Origin: an uncultured Candidatus Altimarinota bacterium
Lineage (GTDB): Bacteria > Patescibacteriota > Gracilibacteria > BD1-5 > UBA6164
Length of the DNA stretch: 64,000 bases
Direction of reading: 5' to 3'
NCBI GenBank assembly: GCA_938015455.1
Contig: CALLPL010000006.1
Coordinates: 30,398-94,397, forward strand
A model generated the notes under the pieces. The model saw only the letters and a list, made by a program, of their open reading frames with translations, had not been told where the DNA came from and did no database searches. Positions within the stretch are counted from its first letter, which is position 1. The number at the start of each line of letters is the position of its first letter. Position numbers and translations under genes: made by a program. Shown here piece by piece: positions 10,863 through 20,054 of the stretch.

Positions 10863-13406
10863 TTATTTCTTCGTATCTTTTACTTCTTCATCCTCTGATT
10901 CCCGAATAATACTTGCTCTCACTATCTCATCAGATTTATTTTTAAGCTTCGTAAGGATTACTCATTGAGTAACTCTTGAAGTCTTACGAACTCATTTGAG
11001 ATTGAGTCGCATAGTTTGACCTGATTTAGATATAAGAAGAATATCGCTTTCTTTTCTATCTTCCTCTGTAAGAATTTTCGCAGATACAAGTTTTCCTGTT
11101 TTTGCGGTCACAGCCATTGCTTTGACCCCTGCTCCTCACCTCTTTTGGTTTCTATATTCTTCTATTTCACTAATTTTCCCTAGACCATTTTGAGTGACAA
11201 TAAAGACAAATTTATTATCGTCTCAGACAACAGCAACCTCTATAACATAATCGTCCTTTTTGAGACTAATTCATTTTACTCCAGCCGCTGCTCTCCCCAT
11301 TTCTCGAACATCTTCTTCGTGGAACTGTATTGCTTTTCATTCGCGCGTTGCAATGAAAATACTATCATGTCCAGAAGTAGTCTTTACCCATTTGAGATCA
11401 TCTCCATCACGAACTCATACTACCTTGAGACCATTAGCTCTGATATTTCGTACAAGATCCATGTTGAGTTTCTTTACAACTCATCCTCGTGATACAAAGA
11501 ATAGATACTTATTTTCTTCTCTCGTAATATCAAGAATCGCTGCTATCTCTTCGTCTTTTTGGAGATTGAGGAGATTCACTATCGGTTGCCCCTTTGCAAT
11601 ACGAGTTGTCTCTGGAATTTCATACGCTGGAAGACTAAATACGCGCCCCTTCGTCGTAAAGAATAAAAGATCCGCATGATTGGTTGTTGGTACTACGAGG
11701 TATATCTCATCATCTTCTTTTGTTGCCGTGGTGATTCATTTTCATCCTCTATTTTGTGTACGGAAGGCACTTGCTTTGAGTCGTTTTACATAGCTATTTT
11801 TCGTGAGTACAATAACAACATCTTCATTTGGAATAGTATCTTTTGCGTTAAACTCTCCTACCTTTCCACTATGAACCTGTGTTCGTCTCTCATCTCCAAA
11901 TGACTCATTGATAACATCCAATTCTCCGTCTATAATAGCGATTACTCGTTCTGACTTTCCTAAAATATCTTTGAGATCAGCTATAAGAGCATGCTTTTCC
12001 TTGAGCTCATCTTCTATTTTTTGACGCTCTAGACCAGCGAGTTTTTGAAGTCTCATCTCGAGAATTGCATCTGCCTGAAGAGATGAAAAATCCCATTTTG
12101 ACATAAGGTTCGCCTTTGCATCTTCCTTTGTATCACTTGCTCTAATAGTCTTAATAATCTCGTCAATATGATCAAGAGCTTTCTTAAGACCTTCGAGAAT
12201 ATGCGCTCTCGCTTCTGCTATTTTGAGCTCATACTGAGTTCGTCGAGTTACGACTTCTTTTCTATGATCAATAAACTCTCCAAGCATTTCTTTGAGATTG
12301 AAGAGTCGTGGCTGTATACCCCTGTCTCACAGAGCAATCATATTATAACCAAAACTTGTTTGCAGCTGAGTAAGTTTATAGAGCTGATTAAGTATTTTTT
12401 TAGGAAAACTATCTTTTTTGAGTTCAACGACTACTCGGACTCAATCTTTGTTTGATTCATCACGGATGTCTGAAATTCCAACTATTTTTTTATCTCTTAC
12501 CAAATCAGCCATCTTTTCTATGAAGCTTGATTTATTCATTCCAAATGGAACCTCGGAGATATGGATGTATTTTCGTCCCTTTTTATTTTCTTCAATACTC
12601 GCAACACCTCGAACTACTACTGATCCTCGACCGGTAGAATAGGCAGTTAAGAGAGCTTCTTTATCATAAACAATTCCCCCTGTTGGGAAATCAGGTCCTT
12701 TTACAAAATCCATGAGATCTTCGATCGTGATTTCTTCAGGATTTGGAGATAAAAGAATATGTTTTATAGCTCCTATAAGTTCTCCAAGATTATGTGGAGG
12801 AATATTGGTTGCCATACCAACGGCAATACCCATAACTCCGTTCATAAGGAGGTTAGGGATACGTGTTGGCATAACTGTAGGTTCTTGCCGAGTAGTATCA
12901 AAGTTATCTCTAAAATCTACCGTTTCTTTTTCGATATCACTGAGCATTTGCTCCGCAACCTTTGACATCTTTGCCTCAGTATACCTATAGGCAGCTGCTC
13001 CATCTCCATCCATAGAACCGAAATTCCCTTGTCCATCAACAAGTGGATATCTGAGTGAAAAGTCTTGAGCCATACGTACCATAGCCTCGTATACAGAGCT
13101 ATCACCATGTGGATGATACTTCGCCAGTACGTCTCCGACTACGGATGCTGATTTTCTATATTTTGCGCTTGGTCTAAGACCTTGATCATTCATCGAAAAG
13201 AGGATTCTCCTATGAACTGGTTTAAATCCATCACGAACATCAGGGAGGGCTCGAGAAACAATAACACTCATCGCATATTCCATATAGCAGCTCTCCATCT
13301 CATCAGAGATACTTCGAGCACTATCTCCATCATAGCTCAGTCCTGCAGGTATTGGAAGCGTATTTTCTTCAGTGTTTTCTGATTCTGGATTTTCGTTTTC
13401 TGCCAT
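10863..13406 (-). CDS. gyrA: DNA gyrase subunit A
   Basis: GyrA, 847 aa, is the DNA-breaking subunit that introduces negative supercoils with GyrB. After a ~20-residue acidic tail the breakage-reunion domain carries [20 protein letters not shown] and the catalytic tyrosine Y142 ([10 protein letters not shown]). At the quinolone-determining positions it has Ser at the S83 equivalent (S103) and Glu at the D87 equivalent (E107). The C-terminal beta-pinwheel has a GyrA box, QNRGGKG at 551-557, in which the second and third Gly are TGA codons; this separates it from ParC. gyrB is not in the window. It has its own promoter and a leader hairpin (13428-13442). Confidence 0.95.
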
Positions 13407-13427
13407 AATTTTTAGTAAAAAAATAGA

Positions 13428-13442
13428 GCGTGTTTTTCACGC
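13428..13442 (-). other. Short hairpin in the gyrA leader
   Basis: GCGTG and CACGC form a 5-bp stem with a five-base T loop, 22 bp before the gyrA ATG and downstream of its promoter. It could affect translation or mRNA stability; no role is shown by sequence alone. Confidence 0.35.
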
Positions 13443-13457
13443 ATTTTGTATACATTA

Positions 13458-13485
13458 AATATACAGATTTTATGGCTCCTTGCAA
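13458..13485 (-). promoter_or_regulatory. Promoter of gyrA
   Basis: Minus-strand TTGCAA (13480-13485), 16 bp and TATATT (13458-13463) lie about 50 bp before the ATG. It is divergent from the promoter at 13527-13554; the two are 41 bp apart. Confidence 0.55.
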
Positions 13486-13526
13486 GGAAAAAGCGAGAAA
13501 AATCTACTATATTTAAAGCTATTTAT

Positions 13527-13554
13527 TTGCTTTACTGTATTATTTGCTTATAAA
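13527..13554 (+). promoter_or_regulatory. Promoter of the small exported protein
   Basis: TTGCTT (13527-13532), 16 bp and TATAAA (13549-13554) end 19 bp before the ATG at 13574, so the leader would be only about 12 nt. Confidence 0.5.
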
Positions 13555-13573
13555 TAACTATATTATTTAAATT

Positions 13574-14161
13574 ATGATTAAGACTACAATGAAAAATCTT
13601 ATTTGAGCTGTTCTAAGCCTTTCAATTTCAGCGTGATGACCTGCCTTAGCTGACGATTCAAAACCACTTGAACTTCCAAGTAACTGTTGAGCTATTGCTC
13701 TCACAAATAAAACAGTAATCAATTGTTTAGAATGAACTTCTTTACCTACAGACTTATCCTTCTTTAAAAAATGAAATTATGAATATTCCATAGTCGGAGA
13801 AATAGCCAGAGCATATCTACCTAATGATGAGACAATACTTCCATGATTTCAAACAAAAATAGACACTAATAACGACGGTAATCCAGATACTAATATTTGA
13901 ATTAATAATGACTGACAGGCCTACTTGCTTACTAAATGATTATACTGAATGTTAGATGAAAGCTACGAATCTATAAGGTATGTTTTTGATCTAGGATGAT
14001 GAACGAAGAAACAATTACGTATATATCTTGATAAACATACAGATGGAGATGAATGTACTAATGTTAGAGGTCAAATTAGTCTACTCTTAGATTGAAAACT
14101 TATGAGAGAATGACAAGAAACGGCATCTTATTGTCCTGGAGATCTTTATAATGAAACTTAA
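13574..14161 (+). CDS. Small exported protein of unknown function (195 aa)
   Basis: A signal peptide (MIKTTMKNLIGAVLSLSISA, then GGPALA) is followed by a mature domain with four cysteines and an acidic Asn/Asp-rich stretch (IDTNNDGNPDTNIGINNDGQ) that resembles calcium-binding loops. TGA codes for at least a dozen glycines, including two adjacent pairs. The family is not recognised. It is monocistronic, with a promoter just upstream and a terminator just downstream, and is divergent from gyrA. An extracellular calcium-binding role is possible but unproven. Confidence 0.7.
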
Positions 14162-14169
14162 AAATATCT

Positions 14170-14197
14170 TTGCCTCAAAATACTTTCTTTTTACAAT
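14170..14197 (+). promoter_or_regulatory. Promoter overlapping the upstream terminator
   Basis: TTGCCT (14170-14175), 16 bp and TACAAT (14192-14197) match the recR promoter exactly in both boxes and spacing. The -10 box lies in the loop of the terminator hairpin at 14177-14214. Transcription would begin near 14204 and give a leader of about 26 nt for the gene at 14230. Confidence 0.5.
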
Positions 14198-14214
14198 AGG
14201 AGAAAGTATTTTTT
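14177..14214 (+). terminator. Rho-independent terminator of the 195-aa exported protein gene
   Basis: AAAATACTTTCT and AGAAAGTATTTT pair across a 12-nt loop and end in a T-run. It overlaps the promoter at 14170-14197. Confidence 0.75.
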
Positions 14215-14229
14215 AAAGCTTTAATTTTT

Positions 14230-15414
14230 ATGAAAGCCATAATTCTTGCAGCTGGAAAATGAACTCGGCTGCGGCCACTCGCAGATACTGTTCCAAAACC
14301 ACTTATGAAACTTGTTGGGAAAACCCTTATTGAGCATAATCTCGATGGACTTGTTTGATATATAGATGAATGTATTATCATCATTAAATATCTCCATGAA
14401 GCATTCCCTAAGACTCTATGAGATGAGTACAAATGAATCAAGTTAAGCTATCATATGCAAAATGATCTCCCAGGTACAGCTGCAGCTCTAATGGATATTT
14501 CTGGTATTACTGATGACTGTGTGATAATAAATGGTGATGACATCTACGACTTCGAAGATTTACAAAAGCTTTGCGAGTTTGATGGGTATGCTGCACTTAC
14601 AAAGTATACCGATACCCCTGAAATATTTGGAATCTACCAAACAGAGGAAGACTCAAGTAAAGTAATACAAATGATTGAAAAACCTCAAGAGTTTGTTGGA
14701 AACATGGCTAATAGTGGAGCTGTGAAACTCTCAGCTGATATCTTTGATATATGCAAAGATATTCCCCTCTCTGAACGTTGAGAACACGAGCTCACCGAGG
14801 CTATTAATGTATTTCTCGAAAACCATGAGATGCATACTATTGAAATGCAATGAACATTTCTTCCTATTGGGTATACTTGGAAGCTCTTAGACGGAAATGA
14901 GTACTATCTCTGAAACTTAGAAAAATCAGATATCAAGTGAGAAATAGAAGAAGGAGTGACTATCAAAGGAAATATTATTCTCGAGGAAGGAGCCATTATA
15001 AAATCAGGAACATATATCGAAGGAAACTGCTATTTCTGAAAAAATACTATTATATGACCTAATGCTTATGTCCGAGGAAATACTTCCCTATGAGATAATT
15101 CTAAAATAGGATTTTCAGTAGAAGTAAAAAACAGTTATATCTGAGAAAACACTAAGATATCTCATCTTTCTTATATAGGAGACAGCGTTATTGGAAATAA
15201 TGCAAATCTAGGATGTGGATTCAAAGTTGCAAATCTTCGTCATGATGGGAAAAATATGAGAGTAATGGTAAAGTGAGATCTTGTAGATACAGGACGTAAG
15301 AAACTCGGCTGTATTATCTGAGATAATACTAAAACAGCCATTAACACACAGGTATACCCTGGAAGAGTCTTAGAAACATGAACTATCAGTATACCATGAG
15401 AAACTATTAAATAA
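14230..15414 (+). CDS. Sugar-1-phosphate nucleotidylyltransferase with left-handed beta-helix domain (GlmU/GlmU-like)
   Basis: This 394-aa protein has two domains. The N-terminal nucleotidyltransferase starts [20 protein letters not shown], with [16 protein letters not shown] and the metal-binding NGDDIYD. The C-terminal third (from about residue 240) has hexapeptide repeats ([40 protein letters not shown]), forming a left-handed beta-helix often used for acyltransfer. This layout fits GlmU or bifunctional archaeal-type UDP/dTDP-sugar synthases. The substrate is probably glucosamine- or glucose-1-phosphate for cell-surface sugars; the exact one is not decidable. The start glycine loop and several hexapeptide glycines are TGA. 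The regulator gene follows 9 bp later. Confidence 0.82.
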
Positions 15415-15423
15415 AAAACAACT

Positions 15424-15828
15424 ATGTCACACGAATCAAATCAAGTATGGAAAGAATTTGAAGAGAATGAAATTAGTCACTCAGTTGCTCACTATCTGAT
15501 GGCTATTGATGAGCTCAGAGAGGATCTGGGTTACGCGCGAGCTGTAGATATATCCAAAGAGCTTGAAATATCTGCTGCAAGTTGTAGTAATGGTCTCAAG
15601 TCGCTGCTCAAAAAATGACTCATCACTGAGGATAAGAACAAGTTCCTCTCTCTGAGTGAGGACGGACAAAATGCAGTAGAAAAAATCAAGAAAAATAGAG
15701 AACTCTTTATACAGTTCTTTCGGGAAACTCTCGGAGCAAGTATGGAGGAATCTGTCGTGAATGCCTGCAAGATAGAGCATCTCGTATCTCCACATATTGC
15801 TCGGAAGTTAGAGAAGTTTCTCAAGTAA
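15424..15828 (+). CDS. Winged-helix metal-dependent-type transcription regulator (DtxR/MntR-like)
   Basis: This 134-aa cytoplasmic protein has an N-terminal winged helix: VAHYLMAIDELREDLGYARA, then VDISKELEISAASCSNGLKSLLKKG as helix-turn-helix, then LITEDKNKFLSLSEDGQNA as the wing. The C-terminal helical part (FFRETLGASMEESVVNACKIEH) resembles the dimerisation helix of DtxR/MntR proteins, including C and E-H residues that often bind metal. It is shorter than classic DtxR and lacks an SH3-like domain. It probably senses Mn or Fe, which is inference from the family. It is 9 bp after the nucleotidylyltransferase gene and is followed by a strong terminator. Confidence 0.75.
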
Positions 15829-15857
15829 TAAAAAAGTTAGCTAAAGCTAACTTTTTT
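15829..15857 (+). terminator. Rho-independent terminator
   Basis: AAAAAGTTAGC and GCTAACTTTTT form an 11-bp stem with a 4-nt loop and a T-run, directly after the regulator gene. Confidence 0.85.
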
Positions 15858-15859
15858 AT

Positions 15860-15887
15860 TTAACAGCTAATTTTAGTACTATATACT
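15860..15887 (+). promoter_or_regulatory. Promoter of the 84-aa orphan gene
   Basis: TTAACA (15860-15865), 16 bp and TATACT (15882-15887) match the consensus at 5 of 6 positions in each box and lie 32 bp before the ATG at 15920. It begins right after the preceding terminator. Confidence 0.55.
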
Positions 15888-15919
15888 CCTAAAACACTAA
15901 TATACAAGCTATTCAAAAA

Positions 15920-16174
15920 ATGAATAATCCCTCTGCGACTCAATCTGAAGATATATCTACTTTATCAATGGATAGTAATGTAATCCTATTTCCATGATCT
16001 CATAGAATTAATTCATGATTTCATGTGACTGAATCTCAAATGAGGTCTATTCATTCCCCAAATGTAATTAAACTAACGGAAAATATATGGTATCAATTGC
16101 GGGAAATGTTAGAAATACATGAAAGATGACAGTGAGGACAAACTTGATGGGAAATAACTGCATGAAAAAAATAA
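15920..16174 (+). CDS. Small orphan protein (84 aa), visible only with UGA = Gly
   Basis: With TGA as Gly the frame from 15920 to TAA at 16174 encodes 84 residues, starting MNNPSATQSEDISTLSMDSN and ending in a Gly-rich ERGQGGQTGWEITAGKK. There is no signal peptide or membrane segment. Six TGA codons interrupt it in the standard code. The gene is bracketed by a promoter (15860-15887) and a terminator (16174-16201), which supports it as a real unit. The family is not recognised. Confidence 0.55.
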
Positions 16175-16201
16175 AAAGTTGAGACTAAATCTCAACTTTT
16201 C
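16174..16201. terminator. Rho-independent terminator
   Basis: AAAAGTTGAGA and TCTCAACTTTT form an 11-bp stem with a CTAAA loop. It follows the 84-aa orphan and, on the opposite strand, lies 16 bp beyond the 3' end of tRNA-Thr, so it can end both transcripts. Confidence 0.85.
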
Positions 16202-16216
16202 TCGTTAATCATCTAC

Positions 16217-16293
16217 TGGAGCCACTAATGGGATTTGAACCCATGACCTCTCCCTTACCATGGGAACGCTCTACCTACCTGAGCTATAGTGGC
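16217..16293 (-). tRNA. tRNA-Thr (anticodon GGU)
   Basis: The minus strand folds into a full cloverleaf of 77 nt: acceptor GCCACTA/TAGTGGC, D-stem GCTC/GAGC, anticodon stem TTCCC/GGGAG with loop ATGGTAA, T-stem ATGGG/CCCAT with loop TTCAAAT. The anticodon at loop positions 3-5 is GGT, reading ACC and ACU. The discriminator is T and CCA is encoded. It lies 78 bp downstream of rpmA on the same strand and may be processed from the ribosomal transcript. Confidence 0.95.
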
Positions 16294-16330
16294 AAAAAAA
16301 TCATCCGGGAACGAATGACTTTTTGCAATC

Positions 16331-16356
16331 TTATCTCTCCTGATAAGGAGAGAATT
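16331..16356. other. Hairpin between rpmA and tRNA-Thr
   Basis: TCTCTCC and GGAGAGA pair across a 6-nt loop. There is no T-run on the minus strand, so it looks more like an RNA-processing or attenuation structure than a terminator. Confidence 0.3.
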
Positions 16357-16371
16357 AAGAGGGGTTTAAAC

Positions 16372-16644
16372 TTATACAACACTTACATACGTTTCTTTAT
16401 ACACTCTCCCATCAAAACGTTTTCTCTTTTTCTGAAAGAATTTTACCATTCCTTCTTTCTCTGCGTAGAGTGAAAAGTCGCTTCCTTGACCAACATTTTC
16501 TGATGGCCAATATTTGTTTCCTTTTTGTCTGATGATGATACCTCCAGCCTTTACTGCTTGATTACCAAATACCTTTACCCCTAAACGTTTGGCATTACTA
16601 TCACGACCATTACTGGTAGATCATTGAGCCTTCTTGTGAGCCAT
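16372..16644 (-). CDS. rpmA: 50S ribosomal protein L27
   Basis: L27, 90 aa, sits near the peptidyl-transferase centre of the 50S subunit. It starts [20 protein letters not shown], continues [20 protein letters not shown] and ends in the family's typical basic tail. No N-terminal cleavage sequence of the Firmicutes type is present. One Gly (GST) is TGA. It is the last protein gene of the long minus-strand ribosomal run, 31 bp after rpsG. Its usual partner rplU (L21) is not adjacent. Confidence 0.95.
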
Positions 16645-16675
16645 AATTCTTTTTTAGTGAAATAATTTTAAATTT

Positions 16676-17119
16676 TTATCGGTTTGCAAATCGAGCAAAT
16701 GCCTTATTTGCCTCAGCCATTTTATATACATCAAGCTTCTTCTTAAATGCGTTTCCTGATTCATTTGCAGCTTCTATAAGCTCTGAAGCAAGAAATTTAG
16801 AAAACTTCGCTCCTTTTTTACTTCGAGCTGAAGCTATAATCCATTTCGCAGCAAGAAAAAGTTGTCTTGTAGGTTTTACTTCAGAAGGAACTTGAAAAAT
16901 TGATCCTCAAACTCTCTTTGGCCTTACTTCTATTCGTGGCATAATATTCTCTAGAGCCTTGAAAAATATTCCTTTAGGATTTTTCTGGCCCTTTGCTTCT
17001 ATTTCTTTAAAGGTTTCTTGCATGATTTGCTTCGCAAGAGATTTCTTTCCATCAAGCATCACATAGTTCGTAAACTTTGCAACCATATCTTCTGGATTTT
17101 TATCTGGAATCGATGACAT
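16676..17119 (-). CDS. rpsG: 30S ribosomal protein S7
   Basis: S7, 147 aa (usual ~156), nucleates assembly of the 30S head and contacts the E site. Recognisable segments are KFTNYVMLDGKKSLAKQIM, the MPRIEVRPKRVGGSIFQVP segment, and QLFLAAKWIIASARSKKG. The TGA codon supplies the first Gly of the conserved VGG. It follows rpsL after a 149-bp gap that holds an inverted repeat; no fusA or tuf follows, unlike the classic str operon. Confidence 0.95.
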
Positions 17120-17230
17120 ATATGTATGTAATAAACAAGTAAATTATACGCATTTTGGAATTTTTTTCAGCTATTACACAAGCTTACTCCAATATTCGCA
17201 TTTATCATAATAATATATTATGAAGCAGAA

Positions 17231-17250
17231 GAGATGTGTACATACATCTC
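17231..17250. other. Inverted repeat between rpsL and rpsG
   Basis: GAGATGT and ACATCTC pair across a 6-nt loop (GTACAT) in the 149-bp spacer between the two genes. No T-run follows on the minus strand. It may be a translational operator or processing site; this is inference. Confidence 0.3.
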
Positions 17251-17268
17251 TCTATGCTCTACAATATA

Positions 17269-17691
17269 TTAATTTTTTGGCTTTTTAGCACCATAAAGAC
17301 TTCGCCCTTGTTTTCTATCTTTTACTCCTTCACAATCAAGTACTCCTCGAACAATATGGTATCGTACCCCTGGAAGATCCTTTACTCTTCCTCCACGAAT
17401 AGCAACTACAGAGTGTTCTTGAAGATTGTGTCCTTCTCCTCCAATATACGCGTTTACTTCGTATCCATTTGTAAGTCTTACTTTTGCTACTTTACGTAGG
17501 GCAGAGTTAGGTTTTTTAGGGGTCATTGTTGTAACCTTCGTACAAACTCCTCTCTTCATAGAGCATCCTTTTGGAAGTTCTACCATTTTTCCTTTTTTAA
17601 TAGAATTTCTAATAACCTGAAGAGCTGGTGATTTAGACTTTCTTGCTTTGTCCTTTCGTCCTTTTTTTACAAGTTGATTTATAGTAGGCAT
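17269..17691 (-). CDS. rpsL: 30S ribosomal protein S12
   Basis: S12, 140 aa, forms part of the decoding centre. It starts [20 protein letters not shown] and carries the invariant [20 protein letters not shown] loop with unmodified lysines at streptomycin-resistance positions, then [20 protein letters not shown] and [11 protein letters not shown]. It contains about 15 glycines and none is TGA, in contrast to most other genes here. It is about 16 residues longer than the E. coli protein, mainly through an insertion near residues 28-40. Confidence 0.96.
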   Translation of the reverse strand: MPTINQLVKKGRKDKARKSKSPALQVIRNSIKKGKMVELPKGCSMKRGVCTKVTTMTPKKPNSALRKVAKVRLTNGYEVNAYIGGEGHNLQEHSVVAIRGGRVKDLPGVRYHIVRGVLDCEGVKDRKQGRSLYGAKKPKN

Positions 17692-17721
17692 TTTTTATAT
17701 ATAAGTAATTATTGTAGCTTC

Positions 17722-17754
17722 ATCTCTCTTTGTGAGAGAAAAATTAAGAGAGAT
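17722..17754 (-). other. Long-loop hairpin between rpsI and rpsL
   Basis: ATCTCTCTT and AAGAGAGAT form a perfect 9-bp stem enclosing 15 nt, just after the rpsI stop codon and before rpsL. No T-run follows, so readthrough into rpsL is likely. Confidence 0.35.
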
Positions 17755-17755
17755 C

Positions 17756-18148
17756 TTAACGTTTTGACCATGAAGGAGACTTTCTCGCTTTTTTGAGACC
17801 TGGTTTCTTTCTCTCAACCTTTCTTGCATCTCGAGTCATCATTCCTGCAGCTTTAAGAACTGGTTTGTGTGATTCATCTTTTTCTACCAGAGCTCTAGCA
17901 ATACCATGAGCAATAGCATGAGCCTGAGAGCTCTCTCCTGATCCTACAACGTCTACTACAAAGTATGTAGAATCATCGAGCTTACAAAGCTTTAAAGGAG
18001 CGAAAACAATTTCAAAAAGATCTTTTCTTGAGATGTATTCATCAAGTTTTCGTCCATTAATTGTAGAGTCTCCTTTTCCTTCAAAAAGCTTAACTTGTGC
18101 TGAAGCTGTTTTCTTCTTTCAGATAGAGTATGTATATTTTTGAGCCAT
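17756..18148 (-). CDS. rpsI: 30S ribosomal protein S9
   Basis: S9, 130 aa, has a C-terminal tail that reaches the P-site tRNA. It starts MAQKYTYSIGKKKTASAQVK, with TINGRKLDEYISRKDL and GIARALVEKD, and ends in the typical basic tail RKSPSWSKR. The Gly in YSIGKKK is a TGA codon. It follows rplM by 19 bp, the common rplM-rpsI pair. Confidence 0.95.
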
Positions 18149-18167
18149 GGTAGTAGTTTTGAAATAA

Positions 18168-18599
18168 TTATAATGCAAGTGTTTCTGGCTTTTGCGCTGC
18201 AAAAGTATGTTCCCCTCCAGTAAAGAGTTTGAGTCTTTGACTCATATTCTTTCTAAGCTTATTTTTTGGAAGCATTCAACTAACTGCTGCTTCAAGTGCT
18301 CTGGTAGGTTTTTTTTCTAAAAGTTTTTCAAGTGGAGTAGAGATAAGTCCTCCAAGGTACCCAGTATGCCTGTGGTACATTTTATCTTTCATCTTGTTTC
18401 CTGTTACTACAAACTTATCACAGTTTATAACGATGACATAATCACCATTATCCATATGTGGAGAAAAATCTACTTTATGTTTTCCTCTCAGAGTTGTAGC
18501 TATAGTAGTTGCAAGTCTTCCAAGTGTCATTCATGTTGCGTCTACCACAAACCATTTTCTCTGCTGAGTTGTTGATTGTATTGGAGTTATAGTTTTCAT
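18168..18599 (-). CDS. rplM: 50S ribosomal protein L13
   Basis: L13, 143 aa, is an early-assembly protein of the 50S subunit. Recognisable parts are [51 protein letters not shown], and the [15 protein letters not shown] motif; both TGA codons fall on conserved glycines (DATGMTLGR and VSGMLP). It lies 30 bp downstream of rplQ and is followed by rpsI. Confidence 0.96.
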
Positions 18600-18629
18600 A
18601 AGTCTTTTACGGCTGTAAATCGAAATAAA

Positions 18630-18992
18630 TTATATTAATCTCAGTGCTACAAGTTTTGCATTGTCACCATCACGGTATTTTACAGGTACTATTTTTGTAA
18701 ACCCTGAGCTTTTTTTTCATTTATACTTTGGGGCAACATTCTTAAAAAGTTCTTTCGAAGATTCTTCAGTAAAGAGATATTGCATAACAAAACGAATTGC
18801 ATTCATCTCATCCTTAGAGTTCGCTGTATTAATAAGCTTATCAATCATAGGAACAATAGATTTTGCTTTCTTTTCTGTTGTTGTTATCCCTTTATGGAGA
18901 AAGAATGATGTCAAAAGATTTCTCTGCATCGCTTTTCTATGTTGAAAAGTTTTTCTTGTAAATTTGAGATGTTTTCTCACTTTATGTCTCAT
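18630..18992 (-). CDS. rplQ: 50S ribosomal protein L17
   Basis: L17, 120 aa, starts MRHKVRKHLKFTRKTFQHRK, typical of the family, with LLTSFFLHKGITTTEKKAKS. The C-terminus VPVKYRDGDNAKLVALRLI corresponds to the usual R-x-GD-xA-xM-x-x-x-E-L segment. It follows rpoA 32 bp downstream, as in the alpha operon of most bacteria. One Gly is TGA. Confidence 0.95.
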
Positions 18993-19024
18993 GGCTCTAT
19001 TTTAAGTAATAGTAATAATATTTT

Positions 19025-20005
19025 TTAGTCGTCTCACAGAAGTTTGAGTCCTCTCTCATTGAGAGCAGATCGAATTTCTGTCATAGCCTTTTTCCCGAAT
19101 CATTTTATCGAAGAAAGTTTTGTTTCAGTACATTTTGTTAGCTGCTCAATAGAAAGGATATTTCCATTTATGAGTGCGTTTAATGTTCTTGGGGAAAGCC
19201 CCATTATTTCAATAGGGGTATAGCTTTCTTTTTCAAGTTCTTCTTTTACCTCTTCTTTTTCTCTTGTTAATAGGTCTTGTACATTTCAAATGAACTCCCC
19301 TTCAACCTGGAGGGCTTCTTCATTAAGAAGACCAAAGTATGAAGCAAGCATATTTCCTGAGAACTTAAATGCCTCAACAGGAGATAATACTCCATTTGTT
19401 GCAATAGTCATCTCAAGAGCATCTAGGTTTGTATTATCTCAAACTCTTGTTGACTGAATATCATACTTCACATTCATTACTGGAGAGTAGTTTGCATCTA
19501 TAAGCAGTACATTTACATCATCCTCTCTCTCCTTAAGATCTTCTATACTCATGTATCAAACACCTTTTTCTATTCTAATATCTATATCAAGTTCAAGTTT
19601 ATCTTGATCGATTTCTGTAATATACATATCAGGGTTCATGAGTTCTATTCCTGATGGAAGCTCTATGTCTTTTGCTGTTACTACTCCTGCCTTCTTTTTG
19701 TGAAGTTTTACCCATTCTATCCCTGTGTCTTTTTTATTAACAATGAGACCTTTTAAATTGAGCATAATATCTACCACTGAGTCTTTGATCCCTGGAAGTG
19801 TTGAATATTCATGACTCACTCACTTAACCTTGATTCCTGTAACTTTTGTTCCTGGTATTGATGAAAGAGCAACTCTTCGAAGAGAGTTTGCGAGTGTTAC
19901 CCCATACCCTCTTGGTAGTGGCCCCATTGCAAATACTGCTATATTTTCAGATACGTTATTTTGTGTTATTTTTGGAACTCCGATGATGTTATGAAGGATA
20001 TGCAT
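19025..20005 (-). CDS. rpoA: DNA-directed RNA polymerase subunit alpha
   Basis: RpoA, 326 aa, dimerises to start polymerase assembly. The N-terminal domain has [20 protein letters not shown] and [20 protein letters not shown]; the C-terminal domain has [19 protein letters not shown] and the helix-hairpin-helix [20 protein letters not shown]. Several conserved glycines are TGA (VKGV, IKGFG). The last glycine is a TGA three codons before TAA, after the residue where many RpoA proteins end. It sits between rpsD and rplQ, the standard order. Confidence 0.96.
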
Positions 20006-20054
20006 AGCTTTATTATTTGAAAAATAAGTTAGATAGGACTTTGAAAAATAGAGA

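Noticed and set aside
11190..11679. Plus-strand open frames inside gyrA and antisense frames elsewhere
   Set aside because: They mirror the coding frame of conserved genes, show no homology or start signals, and arise because TCA/TGA are not stops on the true strand.
374..16174. Many apparent nonsense mutations, as if genes were pseudogenes
   Set aside because: The breaks are all TGA, fall on conserved glycines and never shift the frame; reading TGA as Gly restores full-length conserved proteins.
16217..16293. The tRNA as the UGA-reading tRNA-Gly
   Set aside because: The anticodon is GGU (Thr), not UCA; the glycine suppressor-type tRNA must be elsewhere.
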